From: Mycobacteroides chelonae
GTDB lineage: Bacteria; Actinomycetota; Actinomycetes; Mycobacteriales; Mycobacteriaceae
Length of the DNA stretch: 64,000 bases
Direction: 5' to 3'
NCBI RefSeq assembly: GCF_016767715.1
Contig: NZ_CP050145.1
Coordinates: forward strand, 2,790,001 to 2,854,000
Numbering within the stretch: the first letter of the stretch is position 1; every line of letters starts with the position of its first letter. Under the pieces are notes generated by a model. That model was not told the origin of the DNA, did not search any database, and saw nothing but the letters and a program-made list of their open reading frames with translations. The translations under genes and the position numbers were made by a program. This document shows, piece after piece, positions 34,987-44,757 of the stretch.

Positions 34987-37092
34987 GTGACCGCGATCGA
35001 CGAGATCCCGACCGATATCCCAACCCTCACCCGGGCCAACCACCCGGATGACTGGACAGACCTGGACTCGCGTGCGGTAGACACCGCGCGGGTGCTGGCC
35101 GCCGATGCCGTACAGAAAGTCGGCAATGGGCATCCCGGCACCGCGATGAGCCTGGCACCCGTGGCATACACGCTCTTTCAGCGACAGCTGCGCCACGATC
35201 CCAGCGATACCACCTGGATCGGCCGCGACCGATTCGTGCTGTCGTGTGGCCACAGCAGCCTGACCCTGTACTTGCAGCTGTACTTGGGCGGATTCGGCCT
35301 GGAGCTCTCCGATATCGAGGCACTGCGTACCTGGGGCTCTTTGACCCCCGGCCACCCCGAGTACCACCACACCAAGGGTGTCGAGATCACCACCGGGCCG
35401 CTCGGCCAGGGCCTGGCCTCGGCGGTTGGCATGGCGATGGCCTCTCGGTACGAGCGCGGTCTCTTCGACCCCGACGCGGCGCCCGGCACCAGCCCGTTCG
35501 ACCACTTCATCTACGTCATCGCCTCCGACGGCGACATCGAAGAGGGCGTGACCTCGGAAGCGTCCTCCTTGGCCGGTACCCAACAGCTGGGGAACCTCAT
35601 CGTCATCTGGGACGACAACGAGATCTCCATCGAGCACGACACCAAGATCGCACTGAGCGAGGACACCCCCGCCCGCTACGAGGCGTACGGCTGGCATGTA
35701 CAGACCGTCATCAGTGGTGAGAACGTCACCGGCATCGAGGAAGCACTGGCCAACGCCCGTGCGGTCACCGACCGCCCGTCGTTCATCGCGCTGCGCACGA
35801 TCATCGGCTACCCCGCTCCCACCAAGATGAACACCGGCGGCGTACACGGCTCGGCGCTGGGGACTGACGAGGTGGCCGCCACCAAGAAAATTCTGGGCTT
35901 CGATCCGGAGAAATCCTTCGACGTGGCCCCGGAGGTCATCGCCCACACCCGCGAGCTGGTGCAGCGCGGCAAGCAGGCACATGCGGAGTGGGACAAGGAT
36001 TTTGACGCCTGGGCCGCCCGCGAGCCCGAACGCAAGGCACTGCTGGACCGGCTGGAGGCGCGCACCCTGCCCGAGGGCTGGGACGCCGAGCTGCCGTCCT
36101 GGAAACCCGGCTCCAAGGGTGTCGCCACCCGTGCCGCGTCCGGCGACACCCTGTCGGCGCTCGGCGCCAAGCTTCCCGAGCTGTGGGGTGGCTCCGCGGA
36201 CCTCGCGGGCAGCAACAACACCACCATCAAGGGCGCCGATTCCTTCGGCCCAACGTCCATCGCGACATCGGACTGGAATGCCGAACCATATGGCCGCACA
36301 CTGCATTTCGGCATCCGCGAGCATGCGATGGGATCGATCCTGTCCGGCATCGTGCTGCATGGCCCCACCCGCGCGTATGGCGGAACGTTCCTGCAGTTCG
36401 CCGACTACATGCGGCCCGCGGTGCGCCTGGCGGCATTGATGAACATCGACCCGATCTACGTGTGGACACACGACTCGATCGGTCTCGGCGAAGACGGCCC
36501 CACTCACCAGCCGGTGGAGCACCTGGCCGCCCTGCGCGCCATCCCCAACCTTTCGGTGGTGCGCCCCGGTGACGCGAACGAAACCGCGTACGCCTGGGCG
36601 ACCGTCCTGGAGCGTCAATCCAGCACCGGCCCAGTCGGTTTGGCACTCACCCGTCAGGGTGTGCCGATCCTGGAAGGCACCAGCCGCGAGGGTGTGGCCA
36701 AGGGCGGCTACGTGCTGGAGGCAGCCGATGGCCAGCCCGATGTGATCCTCATCGGCACGGGCTCGGAACTGCAGCTCGCCGTCGAGGCCAAGAAGATTCT
36801 TGCCGCCAAGGGAATTGCGGCCTCCGTGGTGTCGTTCCCCTGTGTGGAATGGTTCGAGTCCCAGCCCCAGGAATACCGCGACAGCGTGCTGCCGCCGTCG
36901 GTGCGTGCCCGGGTTTCCGTGGAAGCCGGCATCGCGCAAGGCTGGTACCAGTTCGTCGGCGACGCCGGTCAAATCGTCTCACTGGAGCACTTCGGAGCTT
37001 CCGCTGACGACAAGACCTTGTTCCGTGAGTTCGGCTTCACCCCGGATGCAGTGGCTGCGGCCGCCGAAAGGTCCATCGCAGCAGCTCAATAA
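34987..37092 (+). CDS. tkt: Transketolase
   Basis: 701-residue thiamine-diphosphate enzyme (Rv1449c position) moving two-carbon units in the pentose phosphate pathway. TPP/Mg motif [15 protein letters not shown] at about 179-193 followed by [11 protein letters not shown]-terminal [11 protein letters not shown]; the catalytic Glu region FGIREHAMG near 440. Full length. First gene of a five-gene operon; tal follows after 26 bases. A large open frame on the opposite strand is a codon-bias shadow. Confidence 0.97.
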   Translation: MTAIDEIPTDIPTLTRANHPDDWTDLDSRAVDTARVLAADAVQKVGNGHPGTAMSLAPVAYTLFQRQLRHDPSDTTWIGRDRFVLSCGHSSLTLYLQLYLGGFGLELSDIEALRTWGSLTPGHPEYHHTKGVEITTGPLGQGLASAVGMAMASRYERGLFDPDAAPGTSPFDHFIYVIASDGDIEEGVTSEASSLAGTQQLGNLIVIWDDNEISIEHDTKIALSEDTPARYEAYGWHVQTVISGENVTGIEEALANARAVTDRPSFIALRTIIGYPAPTKMNTGGVHGSALGTDEVAATKKILGFDPEKSFDVAPEVIAHTRELVQRGKQAHAEWDKDFDAWAAREPERKALLDRLEARTLPEGWDAELPSWKPGSKGVATRAASGDTLSALGAKLPELWGGSADLAGSNNTTIKGADSFGPTSIATSDWNAEPYGRTLHFGIREHAMGSILSGIVLHGPTRAYGGTFLQFADYMRPAVRLAALMNIDPIYVWTHDSIGLGEDGPTHQPVEHLAALRAIPNLSVVRPGDANETAYAWATVLERQSSTGPVGLALTRQGVPILEGTSREGVAKGGYVLEAADGQPDVILIGTGSELQLAVEAKKILAAKGIAASVVSFPCVEWFESQPQEYRDSVLPPSVRARVSVEAGIAQGWYQFVGDAGQIVSLEHFGASADDKTLFREFGFTPDAVAAAAERSIAAAQ

Positions 37093-37118
37093 CCCCGAAT
37101 CAGGAAGGGATGAATCCC

Positions 37119-38252
37119 ATGAGCACATCTGATCAGAACGCTAATCTCGCCGAACTGAGCGAAGCCGGAGTCGCCGTCTGGCTCGACGATCTCTCCCGGG
37201 ACCGACTCAACTCGGGCAACCTCGCCGAGCTGATCGCGACCAGAAGCATCGTCGGGGTGACCACCAACCCGGCGATCTTCCAGGCCGCCCTGTCCAAGGG
37301 GCATGCCTACGACGCGCAGATCGCCGAGCTGGCCGAGCGGGGGGCCGATGTGGACTCGGCGATCCGCACCGCCACCACCGACGACGTGCGCGCCGCGTGC
37401 GATGTGCTGGCTCCGCAGTACGAAGCCTCTGAGGGTGTGGACGGTCGTGTCTCCATCGAGGTGGACCCCCGCCTGGCCCACGACACCGACAAGACCATCC
37501 TGCAGGCCATCGAGCTGTGGAAGATCGTCGACCGCCCGAACCTGCTGATCAAGATTCCGGCAACCAAGGCCGGTCTGCCCGCGATCTCGGCGGTGATCGC
37601 CGAGGGCATCTCGGTGAACGTCACCCTGATCTTCTCGGTGGAACGCCACAAGGAAGTGATGGACGCCTACCTGACCGGCCTGGAGGCCGCTCAGGAAGCC
37701 GGCCGCGACCTTTCCAAGATTCACTCGGTGGCGTCGTTCTTCGTCTCCCGGGTAGACACCGAGATCGACAAACGCCTCGAGGACATCGGCAATGGTCAGG
37801 CGCTGTCCCTGCGCGGCCGGGCCGGGGTGGCCAATGCCCGTCTGGCCTACCAGGCCTACGAGAAGGTGTTCGATCACGGTCACCGGTTCGCCGAGCTCAA
37901 GAAGGCCGGCGCACGGGTGCAGCGTCCGCTGTGGGCCTCGACCGGAGTCAAGAATCCCGACTACGACGACACGATGTACGTCGTGGACCTGGTGGCTCCG
38001 CACACCGTGAACACCATGCCCGAGAAGACCCTGGAGGCGGTTGCCGACCACGGCGTGGTCACCGGCAACACCATTCATGGGACTTACGACGGCGCCCACG
38101 CGGTCTTCCATGAACTGACCCGCGCCGGGATCGATCTGGATGACGTGTTCGAGGTGCTCGAAACCGAAGGCGTCGACAAGTTCGAGGTCGCCTGGAATGA
38201 GCTCATCGACGCCACCCAAGCCCAACTCGACGCGGTATCCACCAAGGAGTGA
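37119..38252 (+). CDS. tal: Transaldolase
   Basis: 377-residue transaldolase (Rv1448c position), moving dihydroxyacetone units between sugar phosphates. Schiff-base lysine in [12 protein letters not shown] near residue 137-148; N-terminal [13 protein letters not shown] near 46-58. Two ATGs are close (37110 and 37119); 37119 is chosen because AGGAAGG then has normal spacing, whereas it would abut 37110. Between tkt and zwf in the operon. Confidence 0.96.
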   Translation: MSTSDQNANLAELSEAGVAVWLDDLSRDRLNSGNLAELIATRSIVGVTTNPAIFQAALSKGHAYDAQIAELAERGADVDSAIRTATTDDVRAACDVLAPQYEASEGVDGRVSIEVDPRLAHDTDKTILQAIELWKIVDRPNLLIKIPATKAGLPAISAVIAEGISVNVTLIFSVERHKEVMDAYLTGLEAAQEAGRDLSKIHSVASFFVSRVDTEIDKRLEDIGNGQALSLRGRAGVANARLAYQAYEKVFDHGHRFAELKKAGARVQRPLWASTGVKNPDYDDTMYVVDLVAPHTVNTMPEKTLEAVADHGVVTGNTIHGTYDGAHAVFHELTRAGIDLDDVFEVLETEGVDKFEVAWNELIDATQAQLDAVSTKE

Positions 38253-38287
38253 GCGTGGATGACGGTCTTCACACGAAAGGCTCATCC

Positions 38288-39805
38288 ATGACAAACCCGT
38301 TGCGAGACAAGCGCGACAAACGTCTTCCGCGTATCGCGGGACCCTGCTCGCTGGTGATCTTCGGGGTCACTGGCGATCTGGCCCGCAAGAAGTTGATGCC
38401 GGCCATCTATGACCTGGCCAATCGCGGGCTGCTGCCACCGAGCTTCGCGTTGGTCGGGTTCGCCCGCCGGGACTGGGCCAACGAGGACTTCGGCCAGATC
38501 GTGCTCGATGCCGTGAAGGAACACTCACGCACCCCGTTCCGTCAGCACGTCTGGGACCGTCTTGCCGAAGGAATCCGTTTCGTGCAGGGCAGTTTCGATG
38601 ATGACGAGGCCTTCGAGCAGCTCAAGAAGACCCTGCAGACGCTCGACGAGGAACGCGGCACCGGCGGCAATCACGCCTTCTACCTGTCGATTCCGCCGAA
38701 GGCATTCCCCACGGTGTGCGAGCAGCTGTCCAAGTCCAGACTCGCGCAGCCCGTGGACGGCGCATGGCGCCGCGTCGTGATCGAAAAACCCTTCGGCCAC
38801 GATCTGCAGAGCGCCCGCGAGCTGAATGCCGTGGTCAATGAGGTGTTCCCCGAGGAATCGGTCTTCCGGATCGATCATTACCTCGGCAAGGAGACGGTGC
38901 AGAACATCCTGGCGCTGCGGTTCGCTAACCAGTTGTTCGACCCGATCTGGAACGCCCACTTCGTGGACCATGTGCAGATCACCATGGCCGAGGACATCGG
39001 ATTGGGCGGCCGCGCAGGCTATTACGACGGCATCGGGGCAGCACGCGATGTCATCCAGAATCACCTGCTGCAACTGCTGGCATTCACCGCGATGGAAGAG
39101 CCCATCAACTTCTCCCCCGCCGAGCTGCAGGCCGAGAAGATCAAGGTGCTCTCGGCCACTCGGCTGGCCGAGCCGCTCGCCGAAACCACTGCCCGCGGCC
39201 AATACGGGCCCGGGTGGCAGGGCAGCCAGCAGGTGCCCGGTCTGCTGGAGGAGGAAGGCTTCTCCAAGACCTCGACCACCGAGACTTTCGCCGCGATCAC
39301 CCTGGAGGTCGACAGCCGCCGCTGGGCAGGGGTCCCGTTCTATCTGCGCACCGGTAAACGCCTCGGCCGCCGCGTCACCGAGATCGCCCTGGTGTTCAAA
39401 CGGGCACCACATCTGCCCTTCGACTCCACGATGACCGAGGAACTTGGCGCCAATGCGCTGGTGATTCGGGTGCAGCCCGATGAGGGCGTCACGCTGCGCT
39501 TCGGATCGAAGGTTCCGGGCACCGCGATGGAGGTACGAGACGTCAACATGGACTTCTCGTATGAGCAGGCCTTCACCGAGGAATCGCCCGAGGCGTACGA
39601 GCGATTGATTCTCGACGTGCTGTTGGGCGAGCCCTCGCTGTTCCCGGTGAACGCCGAAGTCGAGTTGTCGTGGCGGATCTTGGATCCCGCCCTGGACTTC
39701 TGGGCGTCGGAAGGAAAACCCGAGACCTACGAATCCGGCACCTGGGGCCCCCAGTCGGCGTTCGACATGCTGGCCCGTACGGGACGTGACTGGAGGCGAC
39801 CATGA
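38288..39805 (+). CDS. zwf: Glucose-6-phosphate dehydrogenase
   Basis: 505-residue G6PDH (Rv1447c position), first step of the oxidative pentose phosphate branch. Nucleotide-binding VIFGVTGDLARKK near 21-33; the substrate-binding/catalytic motif RIDHYLGKETVQN near 193-205; EKPFGHDL. The ATG at 38288 has AAAGG nine bases upstream, and NPLRDKRDKRLPRIAGP follows as in other mycobacterial Zwf; the longer frame from 38249 overlaps tal. Its stop overlaps the opcA start by 4 nt. Confidence 0.97.
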   Translation: MTNPLRDKRDKRLPRIAGPCSLVIFGVTGDLARKKLMPAIYDLANRGLLPPSFALVGFARRDWANEDFGQIVLDAVKEHSRTPFRQHVWDRLAEGIRFVQGSFDDDEAFEQLKKTLQTLDEERGTGGNHAFYLSIPPKAFPTVCEQLSKSRLAQPVDGAWRRVVIEKPFGHDLQSARELNAVVNEVFPEESVFRIDHYLGKETVQNILALRFANQLFDPIWNAHFVDHVQITMAEDIGLGGRAGYYDGIGAARDVIQNHLLQLLAFTAMEEPINFSPAELQAEKIKVLSATRLAEPLAETTARGQYGPGWQGSQQVPGLLEEEGFSKTSTTETFAAITLEVDSRRWAGVPFYLRTGKRLGRRVTEIALVFKRAPHLPFDSTMTEELGANALVIRVQPDEGVTLRFGSKVPGTAMEVRDVNMDFSYEQAFTEESPEAYERLILDVLLGEPSLFPVNAEVELSWRILDPALDFWASEGKPETYESGTWGPQSAFDMLARTGRDWRRP

Positions 39806-40710
39806 TCATCGATCTGCCCGACACCACCACCAACGACGTCAACAAAAAGCTGGTGGAGCTGCGCGAAACCGGTGGTGCGGTCACCATGGCGCGCGTCCTG
39901 ACCCTGGTTGTCATCACCGACGCCGGCGATGACGTCGAAGAGGTCATCGAGGCTGCCAACGGCGCCAGCCACGAGCATCCCTGCCGCATCATCGTGCTGG
40001 AGCGCAATCCGCTGGCCCCCACCACCGGGCTCAATGCCCAGATCCGAGTCGGGGGTGACGCCGGAACCGGCGAGGTCGTCGTATTGCGGCTGCGCGGCCC
40101 TCTCGCCGCCCACGAGCACAGTGTCGTGATCCCGTTCCTGTTGCCCGATACACCGGTGGTGGCGTGGTGGCCCAACCAGGCGCCCGCCATTCCCGCGAAA
40201 GATCCGCTGGGACGTCTGGCGATCCGCCGCATCACCGATGCGACGACGGCACCAGACCCCTTGAACGCCATCAAGAACCGGCTCGCCGGATACACCCCCG
40301 GCGACACCGACCTGTCATGGAGCCGGATCACCTACTGGCGTGCGCTGCTGGCCTCGGCCCTGGATCAGCCACCGTACGAGGGCATCAACTCGGCAGTGGT
40401 ATCCGGGCTCGCCACCGAACCCGCGCTCGATGTCACCGCGGGCTGGCTCGCCTCACGTATCGAAGGACCCGTCACCCGGCTGGTCGGCGAGCTCAAGGTG
40501 GAACTGCACCGGGACAGCGAGGTCGTCACCCTGAGCCGGCCGCAGACCGGGGCCATCGCGACCTTGGCCCGCACCGGGCGCCCGACAGCATCACTTCCGT
40601 TGCCGCGCAGAGAGACACGAGATTGCCTGGCCGAGGATTTGCGCCGCCTCGATCCCGATGAGATCTACCGCACGGCGCTTGAGGGAATCGCGAAGGTGCA
40701 ATACCTATGA
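39802..40710 (+). CDS. opcA: OpcA, G6PDH assembly protein
   Basis: 302-residue OpcA (Rv1446c position), the allosteric/assembly partner of Zwf in actinobacteria and cyanobacteria. [17 protein letters not shown] near residue 124-140 is the family-typical block. No catalytic motif. 4-nt overlaps with both zwf and pgl indicate tight translational coupling and stoichiometric production. Confidence 0.95.
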   Translation: MIIDLPDTTTNDVNKKLVELRETGGAVTMARVLTLVVITDAGDDVEEVIEAANGASHEHPCRIIVLERNPLAPTTGLNAQIRVGGDAGTGEVVVLRLRGPLAAHEHSVVIPFLLPDTPVVAWWPNQAPAIPAKDPLGRLAIRRITDATTAPDPLNAIKNRLAGYTPGDTDLSWSRITYWRALLASALDQPPYEGINSAVVSGLATEPALDVTAGWLASRIEGPVTRLVGELKVELHRDSEVVTLSRPQTGAIATLARTGRPTASLPLPRRETRDCLAEDLRRLDPDEIYRTALEGIAKVQYL

Positions 40711-41450
40711 GTGAAACAATCATCGAAAAGTACGCGGATACAGACACTTTGGTGACCGCGGCAGGCGACCGGCTGGCATCGGCAATCGCCGGAGCCCTCG
40801 CCGAACGCGGCAAGGCGCTGATCGTGCTCACCGGGGGCGGTACCGGCATCGCCCTGCTCAAGCATCTGCGCGAGGTGGCCAGCGATCTCGACTGGGCCAA
40901 CGTCCACGTGTTCTGGGGCGACGACCGGTACGTCCCGAAGACCGATCCGGAACGTAATGCCTGGCAGGCCTGGGAGGCACTGCTTGAGCATGTCGACTTC
41001 CCGCTGCGCAACATGCACGCGATGCCCAACAGCGAAAGCGAGTATGGCACCGACCTGGACGCGGCCGCACTCGCCTACGAGCAGCTGCTGGCGGCCAATG
41101 CCGAGCCCGGCCAGGACTGCCCGGCCTTCGACGTCCACCTGCTGGGCATGGGCGGCGAGGGGCATATCAATTCACTGTTCCCGCATACCGATGCCGTCAA
41201 GGAAACACACCGACTGGTGGTTGCGGTGCCAGACTCCCCCAAGCCACCACCGCAGCGGATCACGTTGACACTGCCCGCAATTCAGCGTTCACGCGAGGTG
41301 TGGTTGATCGTCTCCGGCGAGGCCAAGGCCGAAGCCGTCGCGGCGGCGATCGGAGGGGCCGATCCGATCGATGTGCCCGCGGCGGGCGCCAGGGGCACCG
41401 AACGTACCGTGTGGCTGCTGGACGAAGCCGCCGCGAGCCAGCTGAACTAG
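40707..41450 (+). CDS. pgl: 6-phosphogluconolactonase
   Basis: 247-residue DevB/NagB-fold lactonase (Rv1445c position) hydrolysing 6-phosphogluconolactone after Zwf. Motifs [14 protein letters not shown] near 37-50, [17 protein letters not shown] near 71-87 and [14 protein letters not shown] near 149-162. Last gene of the operon. Its end faces the type VII-like cassette with 61 bases between. Confidence 0.96.
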   Translation: MSETIIEKYADTDTLVTAAGDRLASAIAGALAERGKALIVLTGGGTGIALLKHLREVASDLDWANVHVFWGDDRYVPKTDPERNAWQAWEALLEHVDFPLRNMHAMPNSESEYGTDLDAAALAYEQLLAANAEPGQDCPAFDVHLLGMGGEGHINSLFPHTDAVKETHRLVVAVPDSPKPPPQRITLTLPAIQRSREVWLIVSGEAKAEAVAAAIGGADPIDVPAAGARGTERTVWLLDEAAASQLN

Positions 41451-41511
41451 GCGCAGGCCCCAACCGGGCCCTCATGCGGCCGCGATCGGCCTACACCCTG
41501 TGCGTGGCGGT

Positions 41512-42276
41512 CTAGTTCTCGTTGCCCTGTCCCGCGGCGAAGAGCGCGTCCGGGTCTACGGACAGGCCATGCGCCGCCTGGGCCGATGTCGGAGCAGACA
41601 GCTGAGCTGGCGCACCCGGCGAGGGTGCGACGGCGGGTCCTGGCGCGGGCGTTTTCAGACGCTGCACACTGATCGCGAACTCCGCCACCGCATCCCGGAT
41701 CGCTGCCGCATGCTCGTCAAGACGGTCCAAGAGCTGCGACAGCGTGCGGCCCATCTTGTTTCCAAGCTCGGAGGCATCCGCCACGGCGGAGGCGATCGTG
41801 GTCGCCACGCTGCCGCCCTGGGTGATGGGTGAGGCCGCCCGGGCCGCCGTGAACTCGGTAATGACGTCGTCCACATACCCTTCCACCCATTGCCCGAGCA
41901 TGCTCCGGGTATGCGTGACCAGGTCCGTCACGACGTTGATGCGCTGATTGACATTCGCCGCGACGAGGCGCAGCTCCTGCAAAGCGTCATCGAGAGCACC
42001 TGCCGCCTCACCGAATCCTGTTGCGGCCGCCCCGCTGTGACCGTCGCCCAGCGCACTGAGCACCGCCGACAGTTCCTGTTGCACATTGGTGACATCGGCA
42101 ATGCAATAGCGCCAGAAGGTGGCTTCGGCGGACGCCGCGACGGGGTCACCCCGCATCGCATTGAGCGGTTCTTCCAGGAACTGCACATGCTCGACCAGGA
42201 AGCCCAATCCGGCGTCATAGAGGCGAGTGAGCGGTTTCAGCTCGGCATCAAGGGTGTCCACCGAACCCTTCACCAA
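41512..42276 (-). CDS. Helical protein with Pro-rich tail, type VII-cassette member
   Basis: 254-residue protein, almost all helix (about 1-205: long heptad-like Leu/Ala/Val stretches), then a Pro/Ala-rich tail PAPGPAVAPSPGAPAQ at about 212-227 and an acidic end. No signal peptide, membrane segment or catalytic motif. The build resembles long WXG/Esp-type secretion substrates, but no WXG and no YxxxD/E secretion motif is seen, so the family is not assigned. Starts inside the end of the preceding gene (29-nt overlap) on the same strand, which ties it to the small upstream partner. Confidence 0.72.
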   Translation of the reverse strand: MVKGSVDTLDAELKPLTRLYDAGLGFLVEHVQFLEEPLNAMRGDPVAASAEATFWRYCIADVTNVQQELSAVLSALGDGHSGAAATGFGEAAGALDDALQELRLVAANVNQRINVVTDLVTHTRSMLGQWVEGYVDDVITEFTAARAASPITQGGSVATTIASAVADASELGNKMGRTLSQLLDRLDEHAAAIRDAVAEFAISVQRLKTPAPGPAVAPSPGAPAQLSAPTSAQAAHGLSVDPDALFAAGQGNEN

Positions 42277-42583
42277 TCTTCGTCATCGCGGCGACAGTCT
42301 GGTCCTCCGCCTCGGCGATCTGCCGAGCTTGATCGTGAAGGCGCTGTCCCGTCTCCACGATGACATCGCCGAGCGTGCGGACCGCGTCAGACAGCTCATC
42401 GATGCTTCCCCGCACCGACATCACGAAATCCGACGACACAGACCCCAGGTCCTGATCGCCGAGCCCCTCGCCGTGATGCTCGAGCAAGTACCGCACGGAC
42501 TCCCCGGCGCTCTCGAGGTTCGCCGCCTCGTGCAACACCACATCGCGGTCAAAGTGGAAGGTCCCGCCCGGCTCATTGCTCAT
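42248..42583 (-). CDS. EspC-like/WXG100-sized type VII accessory protein
   Basis: 111-residue all-helical protein (FHFDRDVVLHEAANLESAG ... DELSDAVRTLGDVIVETG), size and amphipathic pattern of WXG100 or EspC-type hairpin proteins, ending with AEAEDQTVAAMTKIGEGF. A canonical WXG turn is absent; a C-terminal YxxxD/E is also absent, so secretion is not shown. ATG start overlaps the YbaB-like gene's stop (ATGA). Best read as a type VII-related accessory protein; confidence in family is moderate. Confidence 0.7.
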   Translation of the reverse strand: MSNEPGGTFHFDRDVVLHEAANLESAGESVRYLLEHHGEGLGDQDLGSVSSDFVMSVRGSIDELSDAVRTLGDVIVETGQRLHDQARQIAEAEDQTVAAMTKIGEGFGGHP

Positions 42584-42966
42584 GTGGACGGTCCCAGATG
42601 TTCACCCTCCCCAAGGTGCCCCCCGTCCAGGTAGCCCTTGACGTAGTCCATGGCCGGTCCGTCACCGGTGAGGTCATGCAACGTGCTGTGGATCTGGCTG
42701 GCCGCATTGACCTGTGCCGCGGCGATAGTCCTGGTGATGATTGCCGACAGATCTCGCGCGTCCATCGACAGTGTGGACTCATCGAGATCCAGCGCCTCGA
42801 TGCGGCCGCCGGACCCAACGGTCACCGCGACTCCCACATCATCCTTGGCGTGGCCGCGAACCAGGCCCACGGTCTGCTGCACGTACTGGGCGCGTTGCCC
42901 AAGAACCTCCAGGCGATCCTGGTACTCACGGATCCATTGGCGAGGGTCACCACGGCACTCCGACAT
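42580..42966 (-). CDS. YbaB/EbfC-like (EspL-type) protein
   Basis: 128-residue protein with the YbaB/EbfC signature: helical N-terminus, then VGVAVTVGSGGRIEALDLDE near 46-65, then helices (LSAIITRTIAAAQ). YbaB relatives such as EspL accompany ESX loci in mycobacteria, often beside Esp-type genes as here. ATG 42966 with AAAGGAG nine bases upstream; the open frame runs to 43110 but lacks support. First gene of the trio, transcribed away from secG. A DNA- or chaperone-binding role is inferred from family only. Confidence 0.78.
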   Translation of the reverse strand: MSECRGDPRQWIREYQDRLEVLGQRAQYVQQTVGLVRGHAKDDVGVAVTVGSGGRIEALDLDESTLSMDARDLSAIITRTIAAAQVNAASQIHSTLHDLTGDGPAMDYVKGYLDGGHLGEGEHLGPST

Positions 42967-43180
42967 GTCGAGGGGCTCCTTTCCTGGGGGTGCGGCCGGT
43001 GAAACGGGAACGTCCCCTCCGCGTCCCCGGTCCACCGACCGCTGATGGCACTCGTCGACTTCTGTGCCATACATAGAGATTGATGGTCCGAGGACATGAA
43101 TCGGTTCCATGAATTTTGAAGAAATTTCTCGGCAAATAGATGAAACATCAACTACCAGCGAGAATATCTACCGCAGAGAC

Positions 43181-43212
43181 AAAACAGCGGACTACCTGTG
43201 GAGTAGTCCGCT
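43181..43212 (-). terminator. Rho-independent terminator after secG
   Basis: Perfect 10-bp stem (AGCGGACTAC / GTAGTCCGCT, 43186-43195 with 43203-43212) and a 7-nt loop, followed on the minus strand by GTTTTG. Located 20 bases past the secG stop. An intrinsic terminator this clear is not common in mycobacteria; it isolates secG from the downstream cassette. Confidence 0.8.
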
Positions 43213-43232
43213 GCCGGTAAAACGTCGTTCCG

Positions 43233-43469
43233 CTATCCGCCGAGCTTGATCTCCAGCCCGACGCCGATGATCGAGATCACCCAAATAGCAGTGACGAAGT
43301 AGGTGAGCCGGTCCAGGTTCTTCTCCACCACGGTTGAACCGGAGAGGCTCGACTGCACGCCACCACCGAACAGCGTGGACAGACCACCGCCCTTCGCACG
43401 GTGCAACAGCACCAGCAAGACCACGAGCAAGCTCGTGATCACCAGGATGATCTGCAACGCCAATTCCAT
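43233..43469 (-). CDS. secG: SecG translocase subunit
   Basis: 78-residue SecG (Rv1440 position), accessory subunit of the SecYEG protein channel. Two hydrophobic helices (about 3-22 and 54-73) with the conserved loop HRAKGGGLSTLFGGG between them. Short leader: a TAGGCT box ends eight bases before the ATG. Terminator immediately downstream. Confidence 0.93.
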   Translation of the reverse strand: MELALQIILVITSLLVVLLVLLHRAKGGGLSTLFGGGVQSSLSGSTVVEKNLDRLTYFVTAIWVISIIGVGLEIKLGG

Positions 43470-43518
43470 GGTGGGTAGCCTACCGGCTCGGTTCCGCTCA
43501 CCTGCGCAGGGACTCCGT

Positions 43519-44688
43519 TCAGCTCACCGCCGAACTATCGGCCAGCCAGGTATTGCATTCCCACAGCCGATTCTTGAGCGAACCATGCCGCCACCATGCC
43601 TCGGCGTGCTGGTTGGAACCGTGGTCACGCGTCGGCTGCTGTCCGTCTCCGCGATCCTGGTCATTCCAGGCCAGGTCGAGTTCCTGCTGAGTGATGGTGC
43701 CACCACGTCGGGAGCCAAGGAACATTCCCGAGAAGCACTGGGCCTGCAGTTCCAGTCGTCGGGAGAGCTCAAGTCCCAGCGGTGAATCGACTCCGGCAGC
43801 GCGGCGCTGGCGCCAGTACTCATCCCACATCCCGCTGAGCTCCTGCGCATGGTGCCCATACTCGTGGGCGTAAACAGCCAGGTAGATACCGTCATGATTC
43901 CCATACCTGCCCGGAGGCACACCCACGATCGACATGTAGATGGTGTTGTTCGAGGGGCAGTAAAAGGCGGCCCTCTCCCTTCCGAAATATTCGCCTCCAC
44001 AGGGCGAATCCACATAGTCTCCCGCCACTACCAACCCCGGCGACGACCACGGCAGGCTGTGCCCGTCAAGCAGCCGCCGCCACTCCGGATCCATGCACCC
44101 GCGAAGGTCGCGGTAGAAGGCGTCGGCGTGCGGGATGTCGAACGGCCATGTGCTCGTGGAGCACGGCGCATTCGTGAATCCCGCGTCCTGATTCCGAAAT
44201 AACGGATTGTTGCCGAGCGCGAACACCGGCTTGGGGCCAGGAGGCGGCGGGGGCGCCGGTGCCGTGGTGGGCCTCGTCGACGATGAGGTCCACACGGCGG
44301 TACTGCGAACTGTGGTCGAGGGGTACTGCCACGTGGTTGTGGCTCGCATCGAACGGTCTCTATTCGGACGCAGTGCCCATACCGCCATCGTGCCCAGCAC
44401 GAAAGCGACAACCAGAGCGCAAACTACGCCGGCGACGATCAGGCCGGTGTGAGACCCACCGTGCGCACCCGGCCGCGGTCCGTATCCGGTCGGCGGCAGA
44501 TATACCGGACGCACCGGTGGCACTGGGTAGGCGGGCCGCGGTTGAGGCGCAGGGTATCCCGGCAATGGCGCAACGGGCGGTGGACGCCATCCACGCGGAG
44601 GTGGCGCCATCGGAGCCTGCGCGGGCGGCGGTAATGGTGTACCCCAGCCGGGCACCGGCCTGGATTGGTAATACGGCTGCTGCCCCAT
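43519..44688 (-). CDS. Neutral zinc metallopeptidase, membrane anchored
   Basis: 389-residue YpfJ-type putative zinc metallopeptidase. Pro/Tyr/Gly-rich cytosolic N-terminus (about 1-80), single membrane helix at about 83-110, Thr/Pro-rich linker (RPTTAPAPPPPP), then an extracytoplasmic catalytic domain with the zinc motif YAHEYGHHAQEL (HExxH) near residue 277. No third ligand identified. Substrate unknown. The ATG at 44688 lies after GGGGGCGG. Same strand as secG, 49 bases apart; the DUF2207 gene is divergent. Confidence 0.85.
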   Translation of the reverse strand: MGQQPYYQSRPVPGWGTPLPPPAQAPMAPPPRGWRPPPVAPLPGYPAPQPRPAYPVPPVRPVYLPPTGYGPRPGAHGGSHTGLIVAGVVCALVVAFVLGTMAVWALRPNRDRSMRATTTWQYPSTTVRSTAVWTSSSTRPTTAPAPPPPPGPKPVFALGNNPLFRNQDAGFTNAPCSTSTWPFDIPHADAFYRDLRGCMDPEWRRLLDGHSLPWSSPGLVVAGDYVDSPCGGEYFGRERAAFYCPSNNTIYMSIVGVPPGRYGNHDGIYLAVYAHEYGHHAQELSGMWDEYWRQRRAAGVDSPLGLELSRRLELQAQCFSGMFLGSRRGGTITQQELDLAWNDQDRGDGQQPTRDHGSNQHAEAWWRHGSLKNRLWECNTWLADSSAVS

Positions 44689-44757
44689 GTGGTCCGCCCC
44701 CTGAACACCTTCGGTGAATGCGCGCCAGCATATCGACCCTGACCTAGGGTTACCGCC

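Noticed and set aside
34690..36972. 760-codon open frame on the strand opposite to tkt
   Set aside because: Antisense shadow of a high-GC gene: transketolase is complete on the other strand and the antisense product has no recognisable domain.
37110..37118. Upstream ATG for tal
   Set aside because: The ribosome-binding AGGAAGG touches this ATG; the next ATG nine bases on has proper spacing.
41455..41469. GGCCC-CAACC-GGGCC hairpin after pgl
   Set aside because: 5-bp stem without a T-tract; too weak to call a terminator.
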